18,142 nucleotides of DNA from assembly GCA_902497145.1 (NCBI GenBank), contig CABVDR010000051.1:1-18142 (forward strand). Reading direction: 5' to 3'. Source of the stretch: an uncultured Oscillospiraceae bacterium. Its GTDB lineage: Bacteria; Bacillota; Clostridia; Oscillospirales; Oscillospiraceae. Shown one piece after another: positions 5,978 to 13,368 of the stretch. Within the stretch, counting starts at the first letter, position 1. Every line of letters begins with the position of its first letter. The position numbers and the translations under genes were made by a program. Under the pieces are notes generated by a model. The model worked only from the letters and a program-made list of their open reading frames with translations. It was not told the DNA's origin and made no database searches.

Positions 5978-6871
5978 ATGGAAATCCGCAAAATTTTCGT
6001 CGTCGGTTCCGGCCTGATGGGCAGCGGTATTGCCCAGACCGCCATTCAGTGCGGCTATGAAGTGATCCTGAACGACCAGAGCAAGGCCGCTCTGGAGCGC
6101 GGCGTGACTGGTATCACCAAGCGCCTGGAGCGTCTGGTGGAAAAGGGCAAGATGACAGCCGAAGAGAAGGACGACTGTCTCTCCCGCCTGACCACCTCCG
6201 TCAGCGTTCACGTGGCTTCCAACGTGGATCTGGTCATTGAGGCCATCTACGAGAACCTGGAGGCCAAGCAGGCCATCTTCCAGCAGCTGGACAAGATCTG
6301 TGACAGCCGCACCATCTTTGCCTCCAACACCTCCTCTATCTCCATGACCAGCCTGGCCGCCGCCACCAGCCGTCCGGAGAAGGTCGTGGGCCTGCACTTC
6401 TTCTCCCCCGTGCCTGTCATGAGCCTGGTGGAGATCGTTTACGGCCTGCGCACCTCTCAGGAGACCATCGACGTCGTCACTGAGGTGGGCAAGCACATGG
6501 GCAAGCGCCCCATCCTGGCCAAGGATAAGCCCGGCTTCATCGTCAACCGTATGCTGCTGCCCATGCTCAACGAGGCTGTTCAGGTTCTGGACGAGGACAT
6601 CGGCACCGTGGAGGACGTAGATGAGGGTATGCTCCGGGGCTGTAACCACCCCATGGGCCCCCTGGCCCTGGCCGACATGATCGGTCTGGACATCCTGCTG
6701 GAGGTTATGGAGACCTTCTACATCGACCTGGGCGACACCAAGTACCGCCCCGCCCACCTGCTGCGCAAGATGGTGGCCGCCGGCTATCTGGGCCGGAAGT
6801 CCGGCGCTGGCTTCTACCTCTACAAAGAGGGCAAGAAGATTGGCGTCAACCCCGTGCTGGTTAAGGGCTGA
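5978..6871 (+). CDS. hbd: 3-hydroxybutyryl-CoA dehydrogenase
   Basis: The 297-aa protein reduces acetoacetyl-CoA to 3-hydroxybutyryl-CoA with NAD(P)H in the cytoplasm, the second step of butyrate synthesis. The N-terminal Rossmann fold carries GSGLMG (10-15). The family's active-site residues are in register: Ser119 (in NTSS), His140 (GLHFFSP), Glu152 and Asn190 (FIVNR). The C-terminal dimerisation domain ends GYLGRKSGAGFYLY, as in Clostridium Hbd; length is close to the usual 280-290. I chose ATG 5978 because the Rossmann fold starts there and AGAAGGAGA precedes it; an in-frame ATG at 5888 would add 30 residues that cross promoter P2. It is a single-gene unit here, ended by the terminator at 6913-6948, away from the usual crt-bcd-etf genes. 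Confidence 0.95.
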   Translation: MEIRKIFVVGSGLMGSGIAQTAIQCGYEVILNDQSKAALERGVTGITKRLERLVEKGKMTAEEKDDCLSRLTTSVSVHVASNVDLVIEAIYENLEAKQAIFQQLDKICDSRTIFASNTSSISMTSLAAATSRPEKVVGLHFFSPVPVMSLVEIVYGLRTSQETIDVVTEVGKHMGKRPILAKDKPGFIVNRMLLPMLNEAVQVLDEDIGTVEDVDEGMLRGCNHPMGPLALADMIGLDILLEVMETFYIDLGDTKYRPAHLLRKMVAAGYLGRKSGAGFYLYKEGKKIGVNPVLVKG

Positions 6872-6912
6872 TCCCCCTTTACCATAGATTCACTGTTTCC
6901 GCTCTGAACCGC

Positions 6913-6948
6913 TCCCTGGGGCTCCGCCGGGCCCCAGGGAATCTTTTT
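6913..6948 (+). terminator. Intrinsic terminator of hbd
   Basis: TCCCTGGGGC (6913-6922) and GCCCCAGGGA (6931-6940) form a perfect 10-bp stem with an 8-base loop, followed by ATC and five T residues. It separates hbd from the GNAT gene. Confidence 0.9.
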
Positions 6949-6981
6949 GCCATTTCTCTCTTCAGAAAGGAGAATGATCCC

Positions 6982-7428
6982 TTGGAACTGCGCGAATATT
7001 GCCCACCGGACTGTCTGGCGCTTGCACAGCTCTTCCATGATACAGTACATGCCGTGAAGGACTACACCCCGGAGCAGTTGGATGCCTGGGCCGACGGCCA
7101 CCCTGATCTGGCCGCCTGGAACCGCTCCTTCCTCTGCCACTATACCTTGGTAGCGGAGGAGGAGGACCAGATCATCGGCTTTGCCGACATCTGTCAGGAC
7201 GGATATCTGGACCGGCTGTATGTTCACCCCAGCTGGCAGCGACGAGGCGTCGCCACCGCCCTGTGTGACTTGCTGGAGAGCCGGTGCAGCGCCCCTTGTC
7301 TCACTTCTTACGCCTCTATTCCCGCCCTTCCCTTTTTCCAAAAGCGGGGCTATCAAGTGGTGAAAGAGCACCAGGCGCAGCGCCATGGCGTGCTGCTGAC
7401 CAACTATCTGGTCCAGAAAAAAAGGTAA
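6982..7428 (+). CDS. GNAT-family N-acetyltransferase (YafP-like)
   Basis: The 148-aa product has the GNAT fold: VAEEEDQIIGFADI (strands 3-4), LYVHPSWQRRGVATAL with the acetyl-CoA pyrophosphate-binding QRRGVA loop at 86-91, and a C-terminal PFFQKRGYQVV strand. The N-terminal pattern LAQLFHDTVH...DYTPEQLDAW is typical of the YafP-type subgroup, enzymes of mostly unknown substrate. The start is a TTG at 6982, nine bases after AAGGAG; the ATG that overlaps the ribosome site is in another frame. I see no separate strong promoter in the gap after the hbd terminator. It ends at a symmetric terminator shared with the convergent transporter genes. Confidence 0.88.
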   Translation: MELREYCPPDCLALAQLFHDTVHAVKDYTPEQLDAWADGHPDLAAWNRSFLCHYTLVAEEEDQIIGFADICQDGYLDRLYVHPSWQRRGVATALCDLLESRCSAPCLTSYASIPALPFFQKRGYQVVKEHQAQRHGVLLTNYLVQKKR

Positions 7429-7430
7429 GA

Positions 7431-7457
7431 AAAAAGGCCGCTTTCGCGGCCTTTTTT
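7431..7457. terminator. Bidirectional intrinsic terminator between the GNAT and chromate-transporter genes
   Basis: GGCCGC (7436-7441) and GCGGCC (7446-7451) pair around a TTTC loop, flanked by five or more A on the left and six T on the right. It can therefore stop transcription from both converging units. Confidence 0.88.
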
Positions 7458-7461
7458 GCTT

Positions 7462-8028
7462 TTAAAATTGAAAGATAATGCCCACCACCGCAGCGGCGGC
7501 AATAAACAGGATGGGGTGCAGCTTTTTCAGCGGCGTCCACTTCATACACACGAAGATGGCCGCAGCCAGCAGAACAGCCCGCCAGCGGATCGAAGGGAGG
7601 CTGTCCGGGGCCAGCTGATTGGCCACAGTGAACACCGACCAGGCCACGCTCAGCCCCGCCGAGGCAATCAGTGCAGTGGAGGCGGGCCGCAGTCCGGAGA
7701 ACACCGCTTCCACGCTCTTGCTGTGGCGGAACTTCTGCAGAAATCCGGCGATGATCAGGATCACAATAATGGAGGGGGCAATAAGACCCAGAGTCGCGAT
7801 CACAGCTCCGGGAATTCCTGCCGTCTCAAACCCCACATAGGTGGCCATGTTGACGCCCATAGGTCCGGGAGTGGACTCGGAGACGGCAATCATGGTGGTC
7901 AGCTCTCCGTTGGTAAACCATCCTGTGGTCTCACCCATGTGCTGGAGGAACGGAATCGTGGCCATGCCGCCGCCTACCGAGAAGAGGCCCGTTTTGAAAA
8001 ACTCATAAAACAGACGCAGCAGAATCAT
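7462..8028 (-). CDS. Chromate transporter, half-size subunit (second gene)
   Basis: This 188-aa membrane protein is one half of a split CHR (ChrA-type) transporter. The family signature is near the N-terminus (LFSVGGGMATIPFLQ), followed by STPGPMGVNMATYVG, and about five to six hydrophobic segments. Short CHR proteins occur as tandem pairs that work together, in place of the fused two-domain ChrA; members export chromate, but many bacterial pairs have no proven substrate. Its ATG overlaps the stop of the first half by four bases, indicating tight translational coupling. The unit ends at the shared terminator at 7431-7457. The family call is firm and the substrate is not. Confidence 0.9.
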   Translation of the reverse strand: MILLRLFYEFFKTGLFSVGGGMATIPFLQHMGETTGWFTNGELTTMIAVSESTPGPMGVNMATYVGFETAGIPGAVIATLGLIAPSIIVILIIAGFLQKFRHSKSVEAVFSGLRPASTALIASAGLSVAWSVFTVANQLAPDSLPSIRWRAVLLAAAIFVCMKWTPLKKLHPILFIAAAAVVGIIFQF

Positions 8029-8639
8029 GCCTTCTCACCCCCTTTTCCCCCGTTGTGGGGATAGAAGAGGAACCAGCCCAGTACACCGGCCAGCACCACC
8101 AACACCGCAGGCGAGGTGAGCGTGGAAATCACGCTGGCCGCCGCGCCCTGAAGGCCCAACGAGTCACTGAACAGACCGCCGCCCTGGGCCAGCACCAGCA
8201 CCACGACGAAAATCCACGGTGCAACCTTGCCCTTCAGCGTGCTCTTACCCAGCTTAAAGACACTCACCGCGATCAAAGCTACCACAGCGGCGTTGATGCC
8301 GGCCAGAGCGTGGGCTACCACAGGGTAAGAGGCAAAGTTCTGCAAAAAGGCTGCAATGATGGTAATGATAATCAACGACGGGAAAACCACTCCCAAGGTG
8401 GCTAAAATACCGCCCAAAATACCCTTGTACTTATGTCCAATAAACGTGGCGGTATTTACCGCGATAATGCCCGGGGTACACTGGCCAATGGCAAAGTAGT
8501 CGGTGAGCTCTTCCTCTGTGGCCCACTTTTTCTTCTCCACCACCTCCCGTTGGAGGATGGGCAGCATGGCATATCCGCCGCCAAAGGTGCACACCCCGAC
8601 CTTTGCGAAGGTCAAAAACAGATCCAAATAGATATTCAA
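8025..8639 (-). CDS. Chromate transporter, half-size subunit (first gene)
   Basis: The 204-aa partner of the preceding half carries the same CHR signatures: VCTFGGGYAMLPILQ near the N-terminus and QCTPGIIAVNTATFIG about 30 residues later, then several hydrophobic helices and a Gly/Lys-rich C-terminus. The start is TTG at 8639, seven bases after AGGAGG; no better start is nearby. The gap to nadE is 82 bases, contains a long hairpin and shows no good promoter, so the pair may be read from the nadE transcript. A split pair with both halves intact and in tandem matches the antiparallel two-half CHR architecture. Confidence 0.9.
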   Translation of the reverse strand: MNIYLDLFLTFAKVGVCTFGGGYAMLPILQREVVEKKKWATEEELTDYFAIGQCTPGIIAVNTATFIGHKYKGILGGILATLGVVFPSLIIITIIAAFLQNFASYPVVAHALAGINAAVVALIAVSVFKLGKSTLKGKVAPWIFVVVLVLAQGGGLFSDSLGLQGAAASVISTLTSPAVLVVLAGVLGWFLFYPHNGGKGGEKA

Positions 8640-8674
8640 GCAAAAGCCTCCTAAGAGATGATTTCCCGCAGATA

Positions 8675-8715
8675 CCGGGCCTCAACCAGAGGTTGAACCT
8701 CTGATCGGGGCCCGG
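8675..8715 (-). promoter_or_regulatory. Long intercistronic hairpin between nadE and the chromate-transporter genes
   Basis: On the minus-strand RNA an outer 7-bp stem (8715-8709 with 8681-8675) continues, after one A-C mismatch, through four pairs including two G-U wobbles into an inner 8-bp stem (8703-8696 with 8694-8687) with a one-base centre, realistically a small loop. On the plus strand the two wobbles become mismatches. It starts six bases after the nadE stop and has no T-run on either side, so it is not an ordinary terminator. An mRNA processing or stabilising element, or an operator (the core is a near-perfect palindrome), are possible. Confidence 0.65.
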
Positions 8716-8721
8716 CAGAAT

Positions 8722-10644
8722 TTACTCCAATCCCTCCAGCTCATCCAGCCAAAGGGCTGCCACTGCGTCAGACGGCATCCGCCAGTCACCGCGGGGGCTG
8801 AGGGCCACGGTGCCCACCTTGGGTCCGTCGGCCAGGCAGGAGCGCTTAAACTGCTGGGAGAAGAAGCGGCGGTAGAAGTTCTTCAGCCACTTCAAAATCG
8901 TCTCCCGGTCGTACTGGCGGCCCAGGGCATACAGGGCCAGCCGGAACACCTTCTTGGGCGGGAATCCCCAGCGGAGGATATAGTAGAGGAAAAAGTCGTG
9001 CAGCTCGTAGGGACCCACCAGATCCTCCGTCTTCTGGCTGATCTTGCCCTCAATGGCGGGCAGCAGCTCCGGTGAGACAGGTGTATCCAAGATGTCGCTG
9101 AGCACATCGGACAGCTGCCGGTCCTCTTGGGCCTTGTCATCGGAGATAAAGGACACCAAATGGCGCACCAGGGTCTTGGGGATACCGGCGTTGACGGCGT
9201 AGTTGCTCATGTGGTCGCCATTGTAGGTGCACCAGCCCAGAGCCAGCTCGCTGAGATCGCCGGTGCCGATGACCAGACCGCCGCTCTGATTAGCAATGTC
9301 CATGAGCACCTGAGTACGCTCCCGGGCCTGGCCATTTTCAAAGGTAACGCTGTGGTCCTCCATGCTCTGGCCAATATCCTTGAAGTGGACCTTCACCGCG
9401 TTGCCGATGTCGATGGTGCGCAGGGTACAGCCCAGCCGCTCGGCCAGGAGCACCGCATTGGACTTGGTGCGGTCGGTGGTACCGAAGCAGGGCATGGTGA
9501 CGGCAATGATGTCGCTGGCCGGACGGTCCAGCATCTGCATGGCCACCGCGGTAATGAGCACCGCCAGGGTGGAGTCCAGGCCGCCGGACAGCCCCACCAC
9601 CGCGGTCTTGGCGTGGGTGTGCTCCAGCCGCTTCTTCAGGCCCAGAGCCGCAATGCACAAAATCTCATTGCACCGCTCCGCCCGGTCCCCGGCGTCCTGA
9701 GGCACAAAGGGGCTGGTGGAGACAAAGCGGGTCAGCCGGGTCTCCTCCAAAGTGAGGGAGAAGTCGGTGCGCCAGTACTCCTTCTGGGGATCGGGGGTAA
9801 AGGAGGTCATCCGCCGCCGCTCGTAGGCCAGGCGGTCCACATCGATCTCGCTGATGGTCAGGCCGTTGGCAAAGCGCCGCTCACACAGCAGCGCACCGTT
9901 TTCCGCGATCATATTGTGGCCGGCAAAGACCAGGTCGGTGGTGGACTCCCCCTCCCCGGCATCGGCATACACATAGCCGCACACCAGCCGTCCGCTCTGG
10001 CCGGTGACCAGCTGGCGGCGATAGGCCGCCTTGCCCACCGTCTCGTTGGAGGCGGACAGGTTCAGAATCAACGTGGCGCCGCTGCGGGCCAGACCGGCAG
10101 AGGGGGGCTCCGGAGCCCACAGGTCCTCGCAGATCTCCACGCCTACAATCAGATTGGGCATCTCCTGACAGGCAAAGGTGTCGGTGACGCTCATGCTTAC
10201 CTGCTGGCCGCACAGGGTCACCGTGGTATCCACACCCGCTCCGCTGGCAAACCACCGGGCCTCATAAAATTCCCCGTAGTTAGGGATGTGGGTCTTGGGA
10301 ACCAGGCCCAAAATCTCTCCCTTTTGGATCACTGCGGCGCAGTTATACAGTTTGTTGTCATACTGGGCCCGCACAGGCAGGCCCACCGCAGCCACCAGCT
10401 CCAGGTTGCGGGTGGCCTCCAGGATGGTCTGGAGTCCCTCCTCCGCCCCCTTCAGCAGGGTATCGTGCAGGAACAGGTCGCCGCAGGTATATCCGGTCAG
10501 GCACAGCTCCGGCAGGCAGAGCACCTTGACCCCCTGCTTGTCCGCTTCGCGCATCAACGTAAAGATCTGCTCCGCATTATAGCGGCAGTCGGCCACTTTG
10601 ATCTTCGGTGTGCCGGCAGCTACCTTTACAAATCCATCTCGCAT
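8722..10644 (-). CDS. nadE: Glutamine-dependent NAD+ synthase
   Basis: The 640-aa enzyme makes NAD+ from deamido-NAD+ with ATP and glutamine in the cytoplasm. The N-terminal nitrilase-type glutaminase domain (about 1-270) shows the complete Glu-Lys-Cys triad: Glu46 (LPELCLTGY), Lys117 (VPKTHIPNYGEF) and Cys172 (VEICEDLWAP). The C-terminal synthetase domain (about 320-640) has the pyrophosphatase loop SGGLDS (353-358) and the conserved GTGDLSELALGWCTYNGDHMSNYAVN segment. Length fits the two-domain bacterial form. I chose the ATG at 10644, nine bases after AAAGGAGG and directly before the conserved N-terminus; the in-frame upstream extension runs through the promoter. Confidence 0.97.
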   Translation of the reverse strand: MRDGFVKVAAGTPKIKVADCRYNAEQIFTLMREADKQGVKVLCLPELCLTGYTCGDLFLHDTLLKGAEEGLQTILEATRNLELVAAVGLPVRAQYDNKLYNCAAVIQKGEILGLVPKTHIPNYGEFYEARWFASGAGVDTTVTLCGQQVSMSVTDTFACQEMPNLIVGVEICEDLWAPEPPSAGLARSGATLILNLSASNETVGKAAYRRQLVTGQSGRLVCGYVYADAGEGESTTDLVFAGHNMIAENGALLCERRFANGLTISEIDVDRLAYERRRMTSFTPDPQKEYWRTDFSLTLEETRLTRFVSTSPFVPQDAGDRAERCNEILCIAALGLKKRLEHTHAKTAVVGLSGGLDSTLAVLITAVAMQMLDRPASDIIAVTMPCFGTTDRTKSNAVLLAERLGCTLRTIDIGNAVKVHFKDIGQSMEDHSVTFENGQARERTQVLMDIANQSGGLVIGTGDLSELALGWCTYNGDHMSNYAVNAGIPKTLVRHLVSFISDDKAQEDRQLSDVLSDILDTPVSPELLPAIEGKISQKTEDLVGPYELHDFFLYYILRWGFPPKKVFRLALYALGRQYDRETILKWLKNFYRRFFSQQFKRSCLADGPKVGTVALSPRGDWRMPSDAVAALWLDELEGLE

Positions 10645-10681
10645 CACGCAAACCTCCTTTGCGGTATTCTCAATAGAAAAT

Positions 10682-10710
10682 ATCATACCCCAAACCCCAC
10701 GGAAAAGCAA
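10682..10710 (-). promoter_or_regulatory. Sigma-A promoter for nadE
   Basis: On the minus strand TTGCTT (10710-10705) and TATGAT (10687-10682) are 17 bases apart. The leader is about 31 bases, with no hairpin and no visible NrtR- or NiaR-like operator that I can identify by eye. Confidence 0.72.
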
Positions 10711-10730
10711 GACAGGGTTGGGAAATCAAC

Positions 10731-10758
10731 GGCCCCCGGAGCTGCTGCTCCGGGGGCC
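10731..10758 (-). terminator. Strong hairpin after the SH3-domain gene (probable terminator)
   Basis: GGCCCCCGGAGC (10731-10742) and GCTCCGGGGGCC (10747-10758) form a perfect 12-bp stem with a 4-base loop, 16 bases after the end of the minus-strand gene at 10775. The downstream U-tract on that strand is weak (GTTGATTTCC), so termination may depend on stem strength. It also insulates the nadE promoter. Confidence 0.6.
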
Positions 10759-10774
10759 GTTCCATATTCTTATT

Positions 10775-11659
10775 TTATTTTGCCTGTAAGTAGCTGGTCA
10801 TCACATATCCCTCGTCGTAGTTGCCTCCGCCGGTGGCAAACTTGATCTTGGTCCAGCCGTTGCCCGCATCTTCCAGCACGATGACGGTAGCGCCGTCGGT
10901 GGTGCTGGCCTTGGCCTCATAGTCGGTGCCCGGGCCGGAGCGGATGTTCAGGCCGCCGGTAGCGCCGGTGATCACCGCCTCGGTGTTGGGGGCCAGAGAT
11001 CCTCCGGTGGTGGTGGTTCCAGTACCGGAACCGGAGTTGGAGGACGTCCCGGTGCCCGTGCCGTCACCGGTGCACTCCACGGTACACTGAGCGGTCTTGT
11101 CCCCGGCAGCAGCGGTGATGGTGACGGTGGCCACATCGCTGCCGGTGTACACGTTGGTCACATTTCCGTACTCATCCACGGTGGCAATGGAGGTGTCACT
11201 GCTGCTCCAGGTCACCTTCGCCTCCTCCGGATCAATGGTGGCAATAATCTGATAGGACTCACCCGCCCGCAGAGCTGCGTCCGTGCGGCTGAGGGTCAGG
11301 CTGTTAACCGTCACCTGGGTCTGGGACACATCGCCGTCCGCGCCGGACTGGTTCCCCGACTGACTGGTGGAAACGGAGGAGCCTCCCGTCGTCTTATCGC
11401 CGAACAGGAAGGGGGATACATATTTAAATACAATGGCCGCCGCAGCAATGATGAGCACTAAGGTCAGAATCAGCCCGCCCACCTGAAGAGGATTGGGCCC
11501 GCTGCCTCTGGCCCGCTTCCCGCCTACGGCAGAATAGCTACGGCCGGGCCGCTCATCACAGAAGGGACAACGTTTATAGGTGACAGAATATTCTTCGCCG
11601 CACTTTTCACATCGAATAACATCGGTGTTGCGGCGGGGGGGTGCTTTTTTCGCAGCCAT
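10775..11659 (-). CDS. Membrane protein with zinc ribbon, Big2-like Ig domain and SH3 domain
   Basis: The 294-aa protein is modular. Cys17/Cys20 and Cys31/Cys34 form a short zinc ribbon; residues about 60-80 are one membrane segment preceded by Lys/Arg, which places the ribbon in the cytoplasm. A Ser/Gly/Gln linker leads to a bacterial Ig-like (Big2) domain at about 118-205 (SLTLSRTDAALRAGES...VTWSSSDTSIATVDEYGNVT). A Gly/Thr/Ser linker follows, then a C-terminal SH3b domain at about 232-292 (GLNIRSGPGTDYE...GWTKIKF...GYV). SH3b and Big2 domains usually contact cell wall or surface polymers, so a cell-envelope sensor or anchor is likely, but no exact function is known. ATG 11659 follows GGAGG by ten bases. 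It is divergent from the AAA+ gene. Confidence 0.85.
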   Translation of the reverse strand: MAAKKAPPRRNTDVIRCEKCGEEYSVTYKRCPFCDERPGRSYSAVGGKRARGSGPNPLQVGGLILTLVLIIAAAAIVFKYVSPFLFGDKTTGGSSVSTSQSGNQSGADGDVSQTQVTVNSLTLSRTDAALRAGESYQIIATIDPEEAKVTWSSSDTSIATVDEYGNVTNVYTGSDVATVTITAAAGDKTAQCTVECTGDGTGTGTSSNSGSGTGTTTTGGSLAPNTEAVITGATGGLNIRSGPGTDYEAKASTTDGATVIVLEDAGNGWTKIKFATGGGNYDEGYVMTSYLQAK

Positions 11660-11690
11660 GGGCGGATAACCTCCAGCATTGAGAAAGGAT

Positions 11691-11709
11691 GACCACAGCG
11701 CCTGCGGTC
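11691..11709 (-). promoter_or_regulatory. 5'-end stem-loop in the SH3-protein leader
   Basis: On the minus strand GACCGCAG (11709-11702) pairs with CTGTGGTC (11698-11691) around a 3-base loop. One of the eight pairs is a G-U wobble that exists only in the sense RNA. The stem starts ten bases after the -10 box. Confidence 0.6.
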
Positions 11710-11718
11710 TCAGTGTCT

Positions 11719-11747
11719 ATTTTACAAGGAATTAACGGTGCCGTCAA
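11719..11747 (-). promoter_or_regulatory. Sigma-A promoter for the SH3-protein gene
   Basis: On the minus strand TTGACG (11747-11742) and TAAAAT (11724-11719) are 17 bases apart, each one base from consensus. Confidence 0.8.
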
Positions 11748-11816
11748 CGAAAAAATAGACTTTGAGGCGTTTTTTGGCGAAATTATGTAAACGTCTTCCA
11801 AAACCAGCCCCACTTC

Positions 11817-11845
11817 TTGACCAGGTTCACGCTTTCTTTTATAAT
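11817..11845 (+). promoter_or_regulatory. Sigma-A promoter for the AAA+ ATPase-mtaB operon
   Basis: TTGACC (11817-11822) and a perfect TATAAT (11840-11845) are 17 bases apart. This is among the best promoters in the window and diverges from the SH3-gene promoter 70 bases away. Confidence 0.85.
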
Positions 11846-11854
11846 GAATCTGAC

Positions 11855-11875
11855 CTGCGCCGCCCTTCGGCGCAG
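11855..11875 (+). promoter_or_regulatory. 5'-end stem-loop in the AAA+ ATPase leader
   Basis: CTGCGCCG (11855-11862) and CGGCGCAG (11868-11875) form a perfect 8-bp stem with a 5-base loop that begins ten bases after the -10 box. The ribosome site GGGAGG at 11911-11916 is outside it. Confidence 0.7.
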
Positions 11876-11925
11876 AACATGATCCCCATATCCCGCTGGA
11901 TAACGTAAAAGGGAGGAAATCAGCC

Positions 11926-13368
11926 GTGAGAGGTACCATGTCCCCCGCCCAGGCCCACAAACAATATGATGAAGCTGTCAGCGCCTATCGAAAATGGATC
12001 CCAGACCCCACCCTGCGTATGGAGTTTGGCCGCCAGGCGGACGACTACTTCCGCACCTGTGCATTGGGAGTGTGGCAGGCGGACAACGCCACCGAGATCA
12101 CGCCCCGGCACGTGGAGTTTTATAACGCCATTTACTCCGGCACCAACACCTCCCCCTCCGCCCTGTACTGGGAGGTGGCCACCGGTGTGGCGGGCTACGA
12201 CCTGTTTCAGCCTCCCGCCTTCTTCCAGTCTCTCCGGGACTACGACCGGCGCAAGGGTACCACCCTCTCCCGCCGCTTTGTGGATCAGTTTACACTGATT
12301 TTGCTGCTGTTTGCGGCCGTGGACGACGTGGTCAGTGAGACGGAGGCCGGTTTTGTCAACGCCTGCGCTGACACCCTGCTGGCCCTGTGCACAAAGGACG
12401 GCCTGTCCGGCGACCGCCCACCTCTGAAGGCGGATGAATTTATCACGAAACCCCAGCCCGGCTCACCCCAACCTGCTGCCCCCAAGGCGGCGGAGAAGGA
12501 GGCTGCCAAGGAAGAACCAGTCCAGGAGGAGGAGCCTCAGCCCTCCCTGGAGGAATTGCTGGAAGAACTTGACGGGCTGTGTGGCCTGGATCAGGTGAAA
12601 AAGGATGTCAAGAGCCTCATCAATCTGGTAAAAGTGCGCAAGCTGCGCCAGGAGGCGGGGCTGCCTGTCCCGCCCATGTCTCTCCACCTGGTCTTTTTAG
12701 GCAATCCCGGCACCGGCAAGACCACGGTGGCCCGGCTGCTGGCTAAAATTTACCGCAGCATGGGGGTGCTGCCCAAGAGGCAGCTGGTGGAGGTGGACCG
12801 CTCCGGCCTGGTAGCCGGGTTTGTGGGACAGACCGCCATCAAGACCCAAGAAGTCATTCAGAAGGCCATCGGCGGCGTGCTCTTCATCGACGAGGCCTAC
12901 GCCCTGGTCAATCAGGACAGCCCCAATGACTTCGGCCACGAGGCCATTGAAGTACTGCTGAAAAATATGGAGGACCACCGCAAGGACCTCATTGTCATTG
13001 TAGCCGGTTACTCCGATTTAATGGAACACTTTATCCACGCTAACCCCGGTCTGGAGTCCCGCTTCAACAAATACTTCTACTTTGCCGACTATGACGGCGG
13101 CCAGCTCTTCTCCATCCTGGAGTCCATGTGCAAAAAGAACGGCTACACCCTCTCCCCGGAAGCCGCTCAGTGGGCCAAGGAGGACCTGGAGAAACTCTAC
13201 CAGGAGCGGGATGAGAACTTCGGCAACGCCCGGGACGTGCGCAATCTATTTGAAAAGGCGGTTTCCCGCCAGTCCGACCGGGTGGCCAAGCTGGATGCCC
13301 CCACCCGGGAGCAGCTGATGGAGCTGCTCCCCGAAGATCTGAAAGAGAGCGAAGACGAAACAACATGA
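11926..13368 (+). CDS. CbxX/SpoVK-like AAA+ ATPase
   Basis: The 480-aa protein has three parts. Residues about 1-160 are a helical N-terminal domain I do not recognise. Residues about 165-212 are a Pro/Ala/Glu linker. Residues about 213-470 are an AAA+ domain of the CbxX/CfqX type (as in SpoVK and RuBisCO activase CbbX): GLDQVKKDV, Walker A GNPGTGKTT (259-267), pore-region SGLVAGFVGQTA (293-304), Walker B VLFIDE (318-323), sensor GYS (361-363), LESRF with Arg379 as likely arginine finger, and NARDVRN (434-440). Such ATPases remodel protein partners; no RuBisCO is present, so the client is unknown. The start is GTG 11926, nine bases after GGGAGG; the ATG four codons on is too far from that site. 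The stop overlaps mtaB by four bases (ATGA). Confidence 0.87.
   Translation: MRGTMSPAQAHKQYDEAVSAYRKWIPDPTLRMEFGRQADDYFRTCALGVWQADNATEITPRHVEFYNAIYSGTNTSPSALYWEVATGVAGYDLFQPPAFFQSLRDYDRRKGTTLSRRFVDQFTLILLLFAAVDDVVSETEAGFVNACADTLLALCTKDGLSGDRPPLKADEFITKPQPGSPQPAAPKAAEKEAAKEEPVQEEEPQPSLEELLEELDGLCGLDQVKKDVKSLINLVKVRKLRQEAGLPVPPMSLHLVFLGNPGTGKTTVARLLAKIYRSMGVLPKRQLVEVDRSGLVAGFVGQTAIKTQEVIQKAIGGVLFIDEAYALVNQDSPNDFGHEAIEVLLKNMEDHRKDLIVIVAGYSDLMEHFIHANPGLESRFNKYFYFADYDGGQLFSILESMCKKNGYTLSPEAAQWAKEDLEKLYQERDENFGNARDVRNLFEKAVSRQSDRVAKLDAPTREQLMELLPEDLKESEDETT

Noticed and set aside
5933..6757. 274-codon open frame antisense to hbd
   Set aside because: His/Gly/Asp-rich shadow with no domain; hbd is certain on the other strand.
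9127..10845. 572-codon open frame antisense to nadE
   Set aside because: Low-complexity Gly/His/Gln-rich shadow frame opposite a protein with all catalytic residues; no supporting start signal.
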